Source: Collybia mongolica
Taxonomy: Eukaryota > Basidiomycota > Agaricomycetes > Agaricales > Clitocybaceae
NCBI GenBank assembly: GCA_013420905.1
Contig: JAAXNY010000002.1
Location: 1-64,000 of the forward strand
Reading direction: 5' to 3'
DNA length: 64,000 nt
The notes under the pieces are model-generated. The model was given only the letters and a program-made list of their open reading frames with translations. It ran no database searches and was not told the origin of the DNA. The translations under genes were made by a program, and so were the position numbers. Positions 35,180 through 47,299 of the stretch are shown piece by piece (the stretch's first letter is position 1; each line of letters opens with the position of its first letter).

Positions 35180-36290
35180 GGTAAGTAGATGTCATTTTCT
35201 AGTATGTAGTAGTTCTATACAAATGTAGTCAGTACATTATAAGTACTCAATATTGAATACAATTTAGACTCAAGTACATAGTATGGACCAATAGTACTAG
35301 TCATATATATATATATATAGGTCAATTAACACAGTCATTTCATACCACATATAACACTTCATTCTAATCTAACCAAAATCTCAATTTTTTCTTTTCTAAA
35401 TGATTCATCTAAGGCAGTAAAGTCATCCCATAAACCCACTATTTGTGGGATGAAATACCTTCTATGCTGAACTTAAATCATCCCGCATATTCCACCTTTT
35501 ATGGGATGAAAGTTCACTCTCTAATAGATTAAAATGATGTAATAAAACCCACCCATTATAGGATGAAATTCCCCTCTTTTTCACTGGATTAAAATTGTCC
35601 CATATAATTCACCTCTAATGGGATGAAAGTTCACACCACTAAGGGATGAAAATTTCTGAAATTATCAGAGCAGAAATTCATTCTCTCAAGGGATGAAATA
35701 TCTGGGATGAAGTTTCATCCCAATTTCATACCCTTTAGATTCATCCACTAAACTTAGGAAATGCTGCTTTCATCCATTAAGTGGGGGAAAAACCTCCCCC
35801 ACCAGGTGCACAGTGTTTGGTTCCCAGTTCAAACGCCGTTCGAACCAGAACTGAACCCCCCTTGAACCTGAACCAACAGTTCAGTCCAACGTTCAACGAC
35901 ATGCCTGAACTGAACTGAAAGTTCAGTTCTAAGTTCACAAAAAATTTGTGAGGAACCAGACTGAACTGAACCGCGGCAGCACTATTGGTAAAAGTACATC
36001 AGTTTCAAATTGGGCCAACTTGTGAAAATGAAGATGGTCATTAACAGAGCCTTGTGACCAAAGCAGCCCTATGCCGGGCTGTCGCATACATTGAATCAGC
36101 GCTTAAAGAAAAGATTCAGTGTTAGGGTTAGAGTAGAATATAATCACTGAACAGGCACTTGACTGCGGATGGTGTCAAAGGTGCCCGTAGAAGTATGGAA
36201 GAGTGGAAGCTGACTATCATCTTATATGAAGGGGAAGTGGCTATGGCTTCCTTTGATGGGATCGAGTTGGAGGGATTGAATATGGACTCA
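35180..36290. other. Non-coding region with inverted GGATGAAA repeats and a GAAC-rich short element
   Basis: 35390-35805 repeats GGGATGAAAGTTCA-like words and ends AAACCTCCCCCACC, an inverted relative of 29640-29990. 35811-35985 starts CAGTGTTTGGTTCC and is full of GTTC/GAAC, a possible small hAT MITE, but no matching target duplication was found. No gene is visible. Confidence 0.4.
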
Positions 36291-36292
36291 GC

Positions 36293-37083
36293 TAGTGATG
36301 TGCATGGCTCGGCTCAAAGCCGCAAGCCGGCCGGGGCTGAGCCTGCAGAAGCCGAGCCACCCTGAGCCATGCAGCAGGCTCTGAAGGGCTCATGGCTCAG
36401 GCTTGGAGTTTTCAAAGCCTGGAGCCATGGCCTAAGCCGCGGCTTTTTCACTGGCGATTGTTACAATTCAAATTGGACTTTTGGTACATGAATACTAACA
36501 ATGTAATCCCTCCTGGTATGACTGTTGTGGTGTGGTGGGGAGTGCGTACTTGTGTCCCTGAATCATTGCATGCTAATATATTGTTTTTAGTTAAATGCAC
36601 CTCGTTACCCAGTTACGAGTTCACTGGCTTGTGATTATCTTGCAATTATGGCATCTTCTGTCTCAAGTGAACACACATTCTCGTCGGCTGGCCTTACAAT
36701 CAGTAAACATCATAATTGGCTAAAGGGTGATATTGTAGAAGCTTTGCAGTGTCTGAAGTGTATGTATCATAACAACCTCATCTTCCAGGACATCATAGCA
36801 GCTACTGAAGAGGAAGAGGAGCTTGAGGATATGGACCTTGAGCTAGCTGGTGAAAACAAGGGCAATAACAACATTGGGGAAGAGTTTACCTGGGATGGGC
36901 TACTTGGTGATGATGGGGATATATATGAAAATGAGAAGTAGGTCATTGTACCGAAATTCAACGCTCTATCCACTGCGAAGCCGCGGCTTAAGCCTGAGCC
37001 GGCCTGAAGCCGTCGTCACGGCTCAGGCTTGTATTTTCTAAAGCCTAAGCCCCCAAAAGCCGAGCCGGGCCGTCAAGTCACTA
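36293..37083 (+). mobile_element. hAT derivative, 791 bp, with 8-bp TSD
   Basis: It is flanked by GACTCAGC at 36285-36292 and 37084-37091. The ends are TAGTGATG... and ...AGTCACTA, with GGCTCGGCTC-like subterminal words on both sides. It contains a C-terminal hAT dimerisation fragment (36648-36941: SSVSSEHTFSSAGLTISKHH, then EALQCLKCMYHNN) but not the catalytic domain. It is therefore a deleted, non-autonomous copy of a different hAT from the one at 25-29 kb. Confidence 0.88.
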
Positions 37084-37505
37084 GACTCAGCTTCAGCTAC
37101 TGGTGTGAGAGCCGGATGGTGCCTTTGTGACATCATCCAACCTGGTTTGTCGCTTCTTATTTTAATATTGATGGGATCGAGTTAGAGGAATCGAGAGTGG
37201 ACTTCCACTCTCACGGCGTGTTGCCAGTCGACGGCCAACTCGAAGCAATGAAGTGGTAAAAAAAGAAAAGAATTCGGTTTTTGCATTTGATCGCGTGGAA
37301 GTGGAGTCGTCTCCTCTCTACCAGCCAAGCAAGATGCAGCCGTGCCGCTGGTCACAACTCGACAAACGCCGCAGCCCAAGTACCCTTTTGGTATAAACTA
37401 CCTCACCTGCGCGCCGGAATTGTTTGCCACTTACCCCCCCCCCCCCCCACCCGTTCCTCCCAAAGTTACACCACTTGCCATCCTGAATAACCCACGTCTC
37501 GAGCC

Positions 37506-40225
37506 ATGAGTATTAAAAAAAAGGACACCTCTCGTCTTTCTTCAGATGTCGGGACTCAGGCTTCGGACTCGGAGAAGATTTTCATCGTCGAAAAGGGGAT
37601 GGATCGTGCATATGCTATTAAATGTGATCTCAGTATGTATCCCAATTTGTCACCTCTACATAAATAACCGACCTCCTCCCCCTTCTCAAGTCAATAAATG
37701 CCTCCAAGAGGAGTAAGTCGTCTCTGTGATGCACCTCCACCCCATTGACCAGATCGTTCATCTCAGGATTGGCTTCGGACGATACCAAAAACAACTATTC
37801 CTCCTCACCGGCTTCGGATGGATGGCAGACAGTACGTCCTCTTCCTCCACTCACCAGACAACCACCAACCACCACACTTCCCTAGACATCTGGCTGCAAG
37901 GGGTGGCCGTCGTTCTGCCCCAAGTGCAACAGGAGTTACTACCCGTTCGCGTCGAGTTCGCCACTCTGTCCCTGTATTCTGGGCTGATGTTAGGCGCGAC
38001 AGTCTGGGGCGTCATGGCAGACTTGATTGGCCGGAAACTCTCCTTCAACGTCAGTCCCGACCCAAACCCCCGCGCACTTATTCGCTGACATCGAGGGACC
38101 TGCTTTATTCTCCAATAGATCACTCTATTTTTAGCAGGGGTGTTCGGAATAGCATCTGGTGCAGCGCACAACTTTGCCACCTTTGGAGCATTGGTCGCGT
38201 GCATTGGCGTTGGGATCGGTGGCAAGTGAGTGCAGTATTTATCAGGACAATGTGACTCAACGTCTGACCATCTGCTCAGTTTACCCGTCGACGGTATGTT
38301 CCGGCGCCGAGACGACGGTCACCGTAGCTAACTTTGTTCTAGGCACACTCTATCTTGAGCACATACCACAATCACATCAGGTCAATCGCTCCCTCTTCCA
38401 AAAGAAATTCTCCGTCTAACCCCGTGCACGCGCTCCTATAGTGGACATTGACTCTTCTATCTGCATGGTGGGCAATAGGCCAGCTCATTGCCTCAGTCGT
38501 GGCATGGGGTTTCATCGGCAACTTCTCCTGCGACGTCTCTACCCCCGTCGGGAAATGCCTCCAGGCAGACAATATGGGATGGAGGTACACCTTGTACGTC
38601 CCGAAGCCTCCTCTTCTCTCTTCGTGCGCGTCCTCATGCCGCCCCCTATATATTCATGTAGTTACCTGCTGTAAGCCGTCTAATTACAGGTGTCGTGTCG
38701 ACATCGGATGGGCACCCGGTTGCTAACTTGGTTGACAACGATCCAGCGGCTCCCTGACGTTCATCATGTTCATCGCTCGGTTCCTCATCTTTGACCTTCA
38801 GGAGTCGTCGAAGTACCTTATCGCGAAGGGCCGCGACGAAGAAGCCATCCAGGTACGTGGTTATTGCGGTGCGATCAAAGCAATGAGTATATTGATTGAA
38901 TTCGGGTTCAGGTTCTCCAACATCTGGCTTCGCGGAATGGGCGTGCGGTCACTTTGACCCTCGACAAGCTGCAGGCTGTTTCAGGCGGCGCGTCGCGCTC
39001 CAAGCAGTCTTACTGGCAGGTTATCAAGGATTCCTTTTCCAAGTTCTCTTTGTACGCATCCGGGTTTCCGAAAACCCACCTCACAGCACACTAAACATCA
39101 GCCCAGATCACACGTCAAGCCCCTCTTCGAAGGAAAGAGGCTCGCTCTCAACAGTTCAATCACCATCATGCTATGGGGTACGTCTCCCTGGCACTGCCGA
39201 TAGGTTACTCCTCACATCCCACATCACACAGGGTTAATCGGCCTTGCCTTCCCGCTCTTCAACTCTTTCTTGCCGCTGTACCTGAAGGCGCGCGTCCCCA
39301 CTAACGCCGGGACGAGCGAGACCTACCGCAACTTCACGATCATCTCCGTGCTCGGCATCCCAGGATCCATGATCGCGTGCGCCGTTGTCGACTGGAAGCG
39401 CGGGTCGCACTCGCGCTGGTTGCTGGGCGGGCGGAAGTTGGCGATGGCGGTGTCGACGGCGCTGACCGGCGTGTTCCTGTTCTTGTTCACGACCAGCCGG
39501 AGCGAGGCTGCGGTCCTGGGGTTCTCGTGTGCCGTTGGTCTCACACAGTACGTCCTGTCAAGTCCACGCTTTTGAGAAGCATTGTAATAAACTGGCTTTC
39601 TTCGCCCAGGAATGCGGTATTATCTTTTTTTTATACGAGCGCCTTGCCGGGCTGCCTATCACGTTCCTGAACTGATGCGGGGTTGAATCACCATTAGATG
39701 TACGGTGTGCTCTTTGCCTATACCCCGGAGGTGCGTGCCATCGTATGCCGCTATCACGATGACGGCCCCGACTGATTGAGTTTTCTCATTCTCGCTCCTA
39801 GGTCTTCCCAGCGCCCCATCGGGGGACGGGCGATGCCATCGCGAGCAGCTTCAACAGGGTCGCGGGCATCCTGGCGCCTGTCATCAAGATCGTAACGACG
39901 ACCGCAACCGGCGCGGAAGGGTCGGGCGCATCCGCCAACAAGTACGTTTATCAATATATATACGAGTATCCTTGGGACAGCGGCTGATGTGTATGACCTG
40001 CACAAACCTACTTTTATCACGATCACAGATCGATATTCGTGTCTGCGTCGCTTTTCTTGGTCGCCGCGGTGCTTATGATTTTCCTGCCGATCGAGGTACG
40101 TCCAGCTCCCTCGCTCCTGCGTTATATTTGGGGATCTCTTGGACGTGTTGCTGATGATCACGATCATCTTTTACCGCTCCCTCTTTCTCCCTCGCGTGCA
40201 GACCGCTGGAAAAGCGGCGATGTAA
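37506..40225 (+). CDS. MFS transporter, SVOP-like
   Basis: Seventeen exons: 37506-37632, 37691-37712, 37767-37831, 37886-38049, 38119-38225, 38280-38293, 38343-38380, 38442-38593, 38747-38852, 38912-39051, 39107-39177, 39232-39547, 39610-39616, 39698-39730, 39802-39941, 40029-40095 and 40202-40225. They sum to 1593 nt, giving 530 residues. It reads IGFGRYQKQLFLLTGFGWMA near the start, the MFS loop motif WGVMADLIGRKLSF between TM2 and TM3, GVGIGGNLPVDGTLYLE, and a large central loop typical of SV2/SVOP-type sugar-porter relatives. It should be a 12-TM membrane transporter of unknown substrate. Most introns use GTACGT or GTATGT. Exon 6 (14 nt) and exon 13 (7 nt) are micro-exons. Confidence 0.9.
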
Positions 40226-40646
40226 AGAGGAGCGGAACTGTTGGCCCCCTCCTTTGACGAACAAAGTTATTGTATGCCCGCACCGCTATCTTGTGGCGAC
40301 GATGAATTAAAAATATACTTGTATGCACTACTTAAGATCTATGTTGTCCTGTTGTGTTCGTTGTGTTGTTGTAAATCATATGATGCTTTTGATACAGGAG
40401 AGGACTTCGGTCTGTTTGGTTTGTTTAAATGGGTGCCATGAGGAGATCGACGAGGCTGGCTTATGAAAAGTTGGGATCGGGTTATGCTTATCCTTTGTTG
40501 AGCGCTCAGTACTCTGTGCCGCAACCCACTTTTAGGGGTGTCACGTGGACTTGGGGGGATCCCGTGGGAACCCCTTCCCGACTGCGGCTTGGACCTCCTA
40601 AAACCATTTGTCTACGCTTTACGTACTATACACTTTTTGCTTGATC

Positions 40647-40996
40647 ATGGGGTGGTTTTCAGGCGACTCGAAGCAGGAGGAATCTAACGTATCGACGCGC
40701 CAAGACCGCAAGAAGTGCTGGGAAACGAGAGACACGTACTTTGAGTGCCTGGACCGCGCGGGGGTGGTCAAGGCGGGCGAGGAGGGGAAGGCGTGTTCGA
40801 AGGAGCTCAGGAAGTACGAGGAGAACTGTGCGAAGAGCTGGGTACGTGTGTGCGCCTTATCGTTATGCTTGCGCCCCCCCGGCTGATCTTCGTTGCGCGG
40901 CAGATTGAGTATTTCAATCAGAGGCGGGTGATTGCAGATGCGCAGAAGGACAGACTTGCACAGGCGAATACGCAGTTCCAAGCTGCCAAGCGGTGA
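40647..40996 (+). CDS. COA6: Cytochrome c oxidase assembly factor 6
   Basis: Two exons, 40647-40841 and 40904-40996, encode 95 residues starting MGWFSGDSK. The protein has the COA6 twin-cysteine fold: C-x9-C (CWETRDTYFEC) and C-x10-C (CSKELRKYEENC), followed by KSWIEYFNQRR, which spans the splice junction. COA6 works in the mitochondrial intermembrane space and helps load copper at the CuA site of Cox2. The length fits the fungal family. It lies about 420 bp downstream of the MFS gene on the same strand. Confidence 0.93.
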
Positions 40997-40999
40997 AAC

Positions 41000-42138
41000 T
41001 TCCAGCACGCTGAGACACAGTTATTGTGTATTGTATTGTACTCGACTTTTTGGGTGCGATTCTAGCTCTGGCTGATACGTGTTTCCAATGTTTGCCAGTT
41101 CACATCTACCATGCAGTACACTCTCGATCCCGTTAGCATTAACGATATCACCTACTCATCAGAAACGCTGCTTTTTTGAGATAGTTCGCATCACGTTATT
41201 TAATTCGTTATAGGATAACCGCAAGTATACAATAGTATATAAAAAGAACGAAGGGTGTTGTGTTTCATATACGCTCCCGCATTCGTGCACGTTCTCCCAC
41301 GCGATATCTAAATCTAAGCTAAACGCCGTCATGATCTTGTTGGCTGTTGGCGCTGGTAGGTAAGTCTACGAAGCATGGGAAGTGATGAACTGTTACTTAC
41401 TTAACTTATTGATGAATAGGTGATGTAGACTTACGTTGAAGTTTCACCACGTTTCCGGCGATTCATTCGGGCACAGTAAGGACTTTGGACAAGGACAGCA
41501 GCTCAAATGTCGTGTCTGGTACACTCAATTGGAAGTCGACGTTTTCTTTGTATCTGCTCGAGTGTTCAACTACTCAAAATCTCCAGGTTGCCCAATGCTT
41601 GAGACCTGGTCTATCTGTCTTTTCACGTTCGTACCAGTGTTGCAGTAATCATATCCCGAGGTCCCGGGATTCATCACCATTGGAGCCTTCTCTGTTTCAC
41701 CAAAGCATCAGGCTGATTATGGCCAAGATGTCGTTCTCGCGGGTCCTGTGTTGAGATTCTATTTTAAAGGACTTCTCACTGATATGATGATGTGAGCGTC
41801 GACTTCATGTCGTCGTCCGACTCATTTCCGACCAAAGGCTGTTCCCCTTTGTTAAGTTCATCACGCCCATGATACTCCTACAAACCTCTCTGCCTGCGCG
41901 CGCGCCACTTCGTGCCGGGCTGATTCAAACTCGATGAGTCAAGAGCCGCTCTGTGATGGACTTTTGGGCCCCTGAAAGTCCGCACGGTTGCTGTGTGGTG
42001 ATCTTTGTTGCCTTTTGGACTCGTGATCGTAGGCCCGTCACTGCCACAACCCTGATTAGATCCCATCCGTATGCATAAAAGCAATCGTCGCATCCCAGGT
42101 GTTGACAGAGTCTCATCACTACTTGACCCTAGGGCGCG
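41000..42138. other. Intergenic, no gene seen
   Basis: Only short frames without recognisable features are present. A run with AGGTAAGT at about 41348 could be a splice donor of a small untranslated or unrecognised gene, but I cannot build a model. Confidence 0.4.
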
Positions 42139-43074
42139 ATGCAGCAAACGAAGAGTAATAGGTCCTACTCTGACTTCTTCACCTCGGGGTTCCGCGCAAT
42201 GGCAAGTCGTGCCTCCCGTCGGATGACCCCCGCCCCTACAAATCCTGCCCCTTCCATCTCCACGACTACGACCACAGCTAGCATCTCAAGCTCGACACGA
42301 CGCACCAGCTTTCGGAATATCACGACCCGCCACTCCCGCACGATTTCTATGATCGGTTTCCCTCCCTCCGTGAACACGGATACATCCTCGAGGGACCGGC
42401 GTTCCTCTATTGCGTCCTTCTCTTCGTGGCTGTTTGACCGCAAAGGGTCGAATATGGAAAATTCCTTCACCTTTAGCCCGTCGCCGCAGAAAAACTCACG
42501 GGAGCTCCATAGGAGCACCGAGATCACTGAGGTCTGGATAACCGCCGGGGGCCCCTTCACCCCCTCGAATATCTCCACAGAGTGAGTATCCAAAGCCTAA
42601 AACCTTGCGCTACCCCTGACTGACCCCCCTGCCCTTGTGATCAGCACCGACCAGTCAGGTGGTCTCTTCCAAACCATTGACCCCTTCGCCTCCTCACCCG
42701 AGTCGAAGTCCTTCTTCATCGACCTATCCGAGTCGCCCACACCCACGCCGCTGCCGACGAACCCGCACCCCAAGCGCGAGTCCTTCCTGTCCTTCACCCC
42801 CTCTCCTGACCGCTCGTTCCTGCACCTCCCGCGCCCGCGCCGCGAGCGCCCCACCTCCGTGCAGACCATGCCGCTCCCGTCGCGCTCGCGGCGCTCGTCC
42901 TCCTACCGGCCCCACAGTCGAGGCAAATCCGACCACTCGTGGGCCCTGCCCGAGGAGTATCAGCGCCAGACCTCGAGGCCAGAGTCGCTCGCGGAGGACT
43001 CGGACTGGGTCGATCCGACACACAACATCGACTGGCGGCAGTTCCACATCGAGCTGCTCGGCGATGAAGCTTGA
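42139..43074 (+). CDS. Unknown Ser/Thr/Pro/Arg-rich protein
   Basis: Two exons, 42139-42581 and 42645-43074, join in frame (873 nt, 290 residues). No domain is recognisable. The N-terminus MQQTKSNRSYSDFFTSGFRA is followed by long disordered Ser/Thr/Arg-rich stretches with many RRxS/RxxS sites. The C-terminus is more ordered, ending WVDPTHNIDWRQFHIELLGD. The intron uses GTGAGT and ATCAG. It may be a phosphoregulated scaffold, but that is only composition-based. Confidence 0.75.
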
Positions 43075-43471
43075 AGTCCTTATAAAATTCCACCTTCGGA
43101 TTTACATATGTATAACTCTATCATCCCCTAGATTTTATCTCTAAACCCTTTTCTAATTTTCGATTCAACCCATGTATGTATGTATGTATATTACTCTAGG
43201 CTCCTCTTGCCTTTTGCTAGGAGTCGCCCTATTTAGCTCTATTATTAGTTTAGCATTCCCGACCAGTTTAGCAGTTGCTATACGATGCACGATGTCGTTA
43301 ATATTGCTCGTAAAGATCATTACATCAAGAGGTAGTACAAGAACAAGACGACGAACGAAACAAATCAAAATAAAATATGTCAAAAGTTGCGATGCGAGGT
43401 GATCTTGTCAGTATGAAACAAAAAAAGGAATGGTATACCCGCTGGTGTGAAAATGTGCGCGAGATTCTTGG

Positions 43472-46400
43472 CTACGTGCCCTGATATTTCTTGATCAAGT
43501 CACGAAGTCGTGCCTGGCCAAACGCCAGATCCCCACCGCTCGCAGACTTTGTAGGGCTCATCTTCGCAGCCCGGGCCTTACTAGCCCCCTCGGAATGCGA
43601 TTCCGTGATGGTAGCCGGGACCTTGAGGGACGGCTTGACCCTATGCGGTGCCGGGCGAGCAAGAGAGGCAGTAGTCGAGAGCATAGGCGTCGCATGGGAC
43701 GACGAGATCATCGCAGGAACGGACGACGATTTAGCCACCGGCCGCGACCGCTTCCCACCCCCCATATCACCAAGCCTCGCCTCCGTCCCGCTCGAAAGGC
43801 CACCACTCTGCAACAGCGACTTGATAGGCGCGCGCGTAGGTCTGGGCGTCGGCGACGGGTCCGGCGTCTTCTTCACAGCTTCTCGGGAGTTCAGATCCGC
43901 ATTGAATGCTCCAGAGGCCCAGATCGACGCAACGGCTGTGACCTTCCCGCCCCGACCTCCACGGGCTGACCGGATATCATACTTGACTTCGGAGTCTATT
44001 CGCGGGGGTGGAAAAACAGGCAGACGAGGCGACGGCTGGACCGTCTTCTTCGGTAATGGGGATACAGGCTTCGGTGGGTGATCTGGTTTCAGCGTCTGCC
44101 AGGGATTGTTGCCGGGCTCTAGTTTGCCTTGAAGGCTAGATGAGGGTGGCGATACGCGGCAGTCCGTCCTGATCGACTGAGGTACATATGCAGGTATGGC
44201 CATAACGGGGACCTTGGGCGACGACTTGTCCTTCACGACAGCCGGTGAGGACCATATTTCTGCAACCCTCCTCGCCTCCTCGGCAGTGCTGATTTCTTTT
44301 GTTGCCGGACGCCGTTGGAACGTATCCCTCTTCAGTGTGCCTATGGGGACGAACCCAGAGGACCGCGGATTCGGTGCAGATGCGGTGTCCATATCTTTAT
44401 CGGCATCTTGAAATTTTTGTGGAGTATCATCACGTTCGACAGCCTTCCCAGCGCCTGTGTCTTTCTCACCCTCTGCCGTAAAGGCATGCGGTACGATCTG
44501 CACGACCCCCTCGGTCTCAGCCTCGAACATGGGTGGCTCGTCTTGCGTAAACACGTGAACAGGGGCCTTGACTGCAGAGGGGCTGATTGGGGGGGCCACT
44601 TCCTCCAATGGTGGAACCTCCGGATCGATCTCCCCCAACCAAGCAGCCACCCTCCCCTTCGCAGCCGACTTCCTCGCCTTGTGCCCCTCCCCATCCTTCC
44701 CCCGCTCCTTCTCCTTCTCCCTCCTCCTCCCAACCCTCTTCTCGCCCTCCTTCCCACCCCTATCTGATCTCCCCTCTCGCCCTCTCTCCCTTTCCTTTCG
44801 CCTCTTCCGCCGCTCTCCCGCCTGCTCATCCCCAGAAATGCTCGACTTCGCCGCACGGTGCGTCTTCTCATCAGAATCATGCTCGTGCTCCCCCGCGAGC
44901 GTCAAGCTCGAGATCGCCGAGTCGTTCAGCGGCTCGTGCGGCTCCTTGCTCGTCGGGATCGTGATCGGCTGCACAATGCTCCGGACGTCCGGACGCCTCT
45001 CCCCATGGTCGATCTTCCTCGTGCCCACCTCTGCAAGCAGCCGGCGCTCCAGTGCATCCAACCCGCTCTCTGTCCGCAGATCGGTGCCCAGATGCTCTGC
45101 CTTGAACGGCTTTGCGGGCGTCACTGCTGTCAGTGTGGGCGTTGGCGGCGTTTTCTCTGATGGGACAGGTTGCACGGGGGCTGGCTCGGGGACGACAACA
45201 CGTTCGGGGGCCGTTGCGAAGTAAGCGTCCGCACGTGCTCTCTGAGGCAGGGGAGACGGGCGTCTCTCCGTGACAGTCGGTAGAGGAGGCTTGGGGAGCG
45301 TCTTATTGACATTTGAGGACTCATTGGTTAGTTCCACCAGGGCTGCCTGTGGGGAGGCTTTCGGGATGTCGGAGGAAAGGTCAGTAGTAGTGGCCATGAC
45401 CTCGTCCGCCATCCGTTCCAGCTCCTCCACCCTCACGCTCTTCGGAATAGAGTTGTGTGTGGTGGGGTCCTTGGAATAGGACTGCTTAGGCGACAGGAAA
45501 GGACGGGGGGAGTGCACGACAGCATTCTGCGAGCCCGACAGGCCTTCTGTATTAGCCTGGGGTGGCACAGGCAGGTTACGTAGGCGAACTGCAGGATTGT
45601 TCGATGGGGGTACCGGTAGCGGGTGGGAGGGCGGTAGAGGGAATCGATGGGACCGCGGCGACACGGACCGATGCCTCGAGGACAACCGTAAGTGATGTGT
45701 GACCCGCGACGCCCGTTCGCCTTTGCCTTCCTCAGGCTCAGTAGGATGTAGCGCGACCATGTCTAGAGGTAACAGGGGATGCTGCGGTAATAGAGGTGGC
45801 ATACCACTCGCATCGTGGTAAGCCTGCACCTCGCCAGGGGGCCCTGCACTCAGGGGCCGCGTCGGGATGTATACAGGTACCGTCGGTGGTGGTGGGAAGT
45901 AGTACTGCTGCCCTTCAACAGGAGGAGAGTAGTATTGGTAAGGTTGAGGCGTTGTCGCCATTGGCAGAGGTAACCACACATGGTGCTGGTCCACGAAGGC
46001 AGGCGACATAGGAAGAGCCGGGTATGTGTATGGATTTGGAGAGTATGGAGCCTGCGGGACAGCATATGGATACGGTGCCGGTGGTATATACTGCTCGGGC
46101 GGAGGGATTTCTGGTGGAAGCGCCAAAGAGTGTACGATGGTCACAGGAAGCTCTAGGTTGATGTCCTTACTGTAGAAGTATAAGAACTCAAATGGAAGCA
46201 CACGTTGAAGATACTAACCTTCCGAGTCCCATGGTTAGTTTAATCCCAACGATGCAACGTATCTCGAACAGCGACTCCGAAATTCCGCCTTCCGATTCGT
46301 CCCCCTCCAACGTGCCGCCCCTAACTCCCCGTGCATCCTTCGGGACATCGAAAACGAGACTCGCCACTCCCTCGGCGCCAGGCGGTATGATGTACTCGGG

Positions 46401-47287
46401 CCCTCGGAATGGCACGGTCGTCAATGTGTCTGAAAGGTGCAGGCGCGACTTTTCCGACGGTCCTAGGGGAGGTAAGACCAGATTCCGTGTCAACGTGAGC
46501 ATCAGCCCCGTGTTCTGACCCGGGATGTCAGCTAGGAGAGCGACTACAACACGGAAATAAAATACCTTTTTGCTCGAGTGGTTCTTAACTTGCAGCTCAA
46601 CGCATGCACTCTCCCCCGCCACCGCCATGCCGCCCACAAGTCTCCCCTGCGCCCATATCTTGCCATATTCCCCAACCGCCACCGCCTCCGGCTCCACCCG
46701 CGAGAAATCATGTTCGTAGCTCTCAACCACATCAATTTCTCGCTTGTTCACCACCAGCCGCTTTTCCCCCTTCCAAAAGACACCCACGCTCGCCCGGACC
46801 TCATACTTGACCTGTGCTAGGTCCGCGCCAAAGCTGATGGACGACGGCGCCGATGACGGAATCGGAATGCGGAAAAGAAATGTCGACACGCCGCGCCGCG
46901 CCTGGTGGTGGTTCTGTGGCAACGGTGGATCGCCTGGAAGGGGGTGCGCTTGAACCGCATTGGACGGTGGCAGGCCAGGACCCTGGAACAGACGTCTGCT
47001 GTGCAGGAACATGGACGTCGCTGAGTGGTCCCGCGAGGTGAGTTCTGCGCCGTGGTGTCAGCCTTGCTCCATTGCTGCTGGGTACTTGGCGTACCTTGGG
47101 ACGCTAAGAGCTCTACCATCATAACGCTGATCCCAAGGCCTTTGTCTGCCCTGCATTCCATCTCCATCTTGCCCGAAACGTGGCTGCCTGCGACGAAAGT
47201 CGGGCCAGCCAAGGTTAATGAGACCTTGACCTTGGAATGGTGTGGCGACGCATTCATAGGCTCTGGCCTTGTCTGTCCAGACGCCAT
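43472..47287 (-). CDS. Alpha-arrestin with a long disordered tail
   Basis: Four exons on the minus strand: 47287-47095, 47044-46566, 46514-46219 and 46169-43472. They sum to 3666 nt, giving 1221 residues. The N-terminal arrestin fold includes VKVSLTLAGPTFVAGSHVSG, then HSRRLFQGPGLPPS, AVQAHPLPGD and FLFRIPIPSSAPSS. The C-terminal arrestin fold includes VELQVKNHSSKK, NTGLMLTLTRNL, FEIRCIVGIKL and NLELPVTIVHS. About 850 residues of Pro/Ser/Lys/Glu-rich disorder follow, ending FGQARLRDLIKKYQG. Alpha-arrestins link ubiquitin ligases to membrane cargo. I found Tyr/Pro-rich stretches (PPPEQYIPPAPYPY) but no strict PPxY motif. Confidence 0.9.
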
Positions 47288-47299
47288 CTTGTGTGTATT

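Larger units (their letters stand above)
30940..35180 (+). repeat. Diverged relative of the 12.7-kb insertion core, split by the LINE
   Basis: 30950-31217 joined to 34072-34400 matches 12940-13470: the ATACTATTCATTATTAATA stretch, GGTTCGAAC, GGTCACATTACYGTTGCCAC, CAACCACATCA, the GGAAAGGGCGCCC region and the splice donor GTGAGT. One CGA of the 12.7-kb copy is TGA here. The terminal inverted repeats of that copy are not found. It continues into a repeat-expanded region. Confidence 0.6.

Noticed and set aside
35811..35985. Possible hAT MITE starting CAGTGTTTGGTTCC
   Set aside because: The end-to-end inverted similarity is weak and no 8-bp duplication was found at either plausible border. It is mentioned only as a GAAC-rich segment.
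43491..44081. 196-codon plus-strand frame opposite the arrestin tail
   Set aside because: It mirrors the Pro/Ser/Lys-rich arrestin tail and has no independent features.
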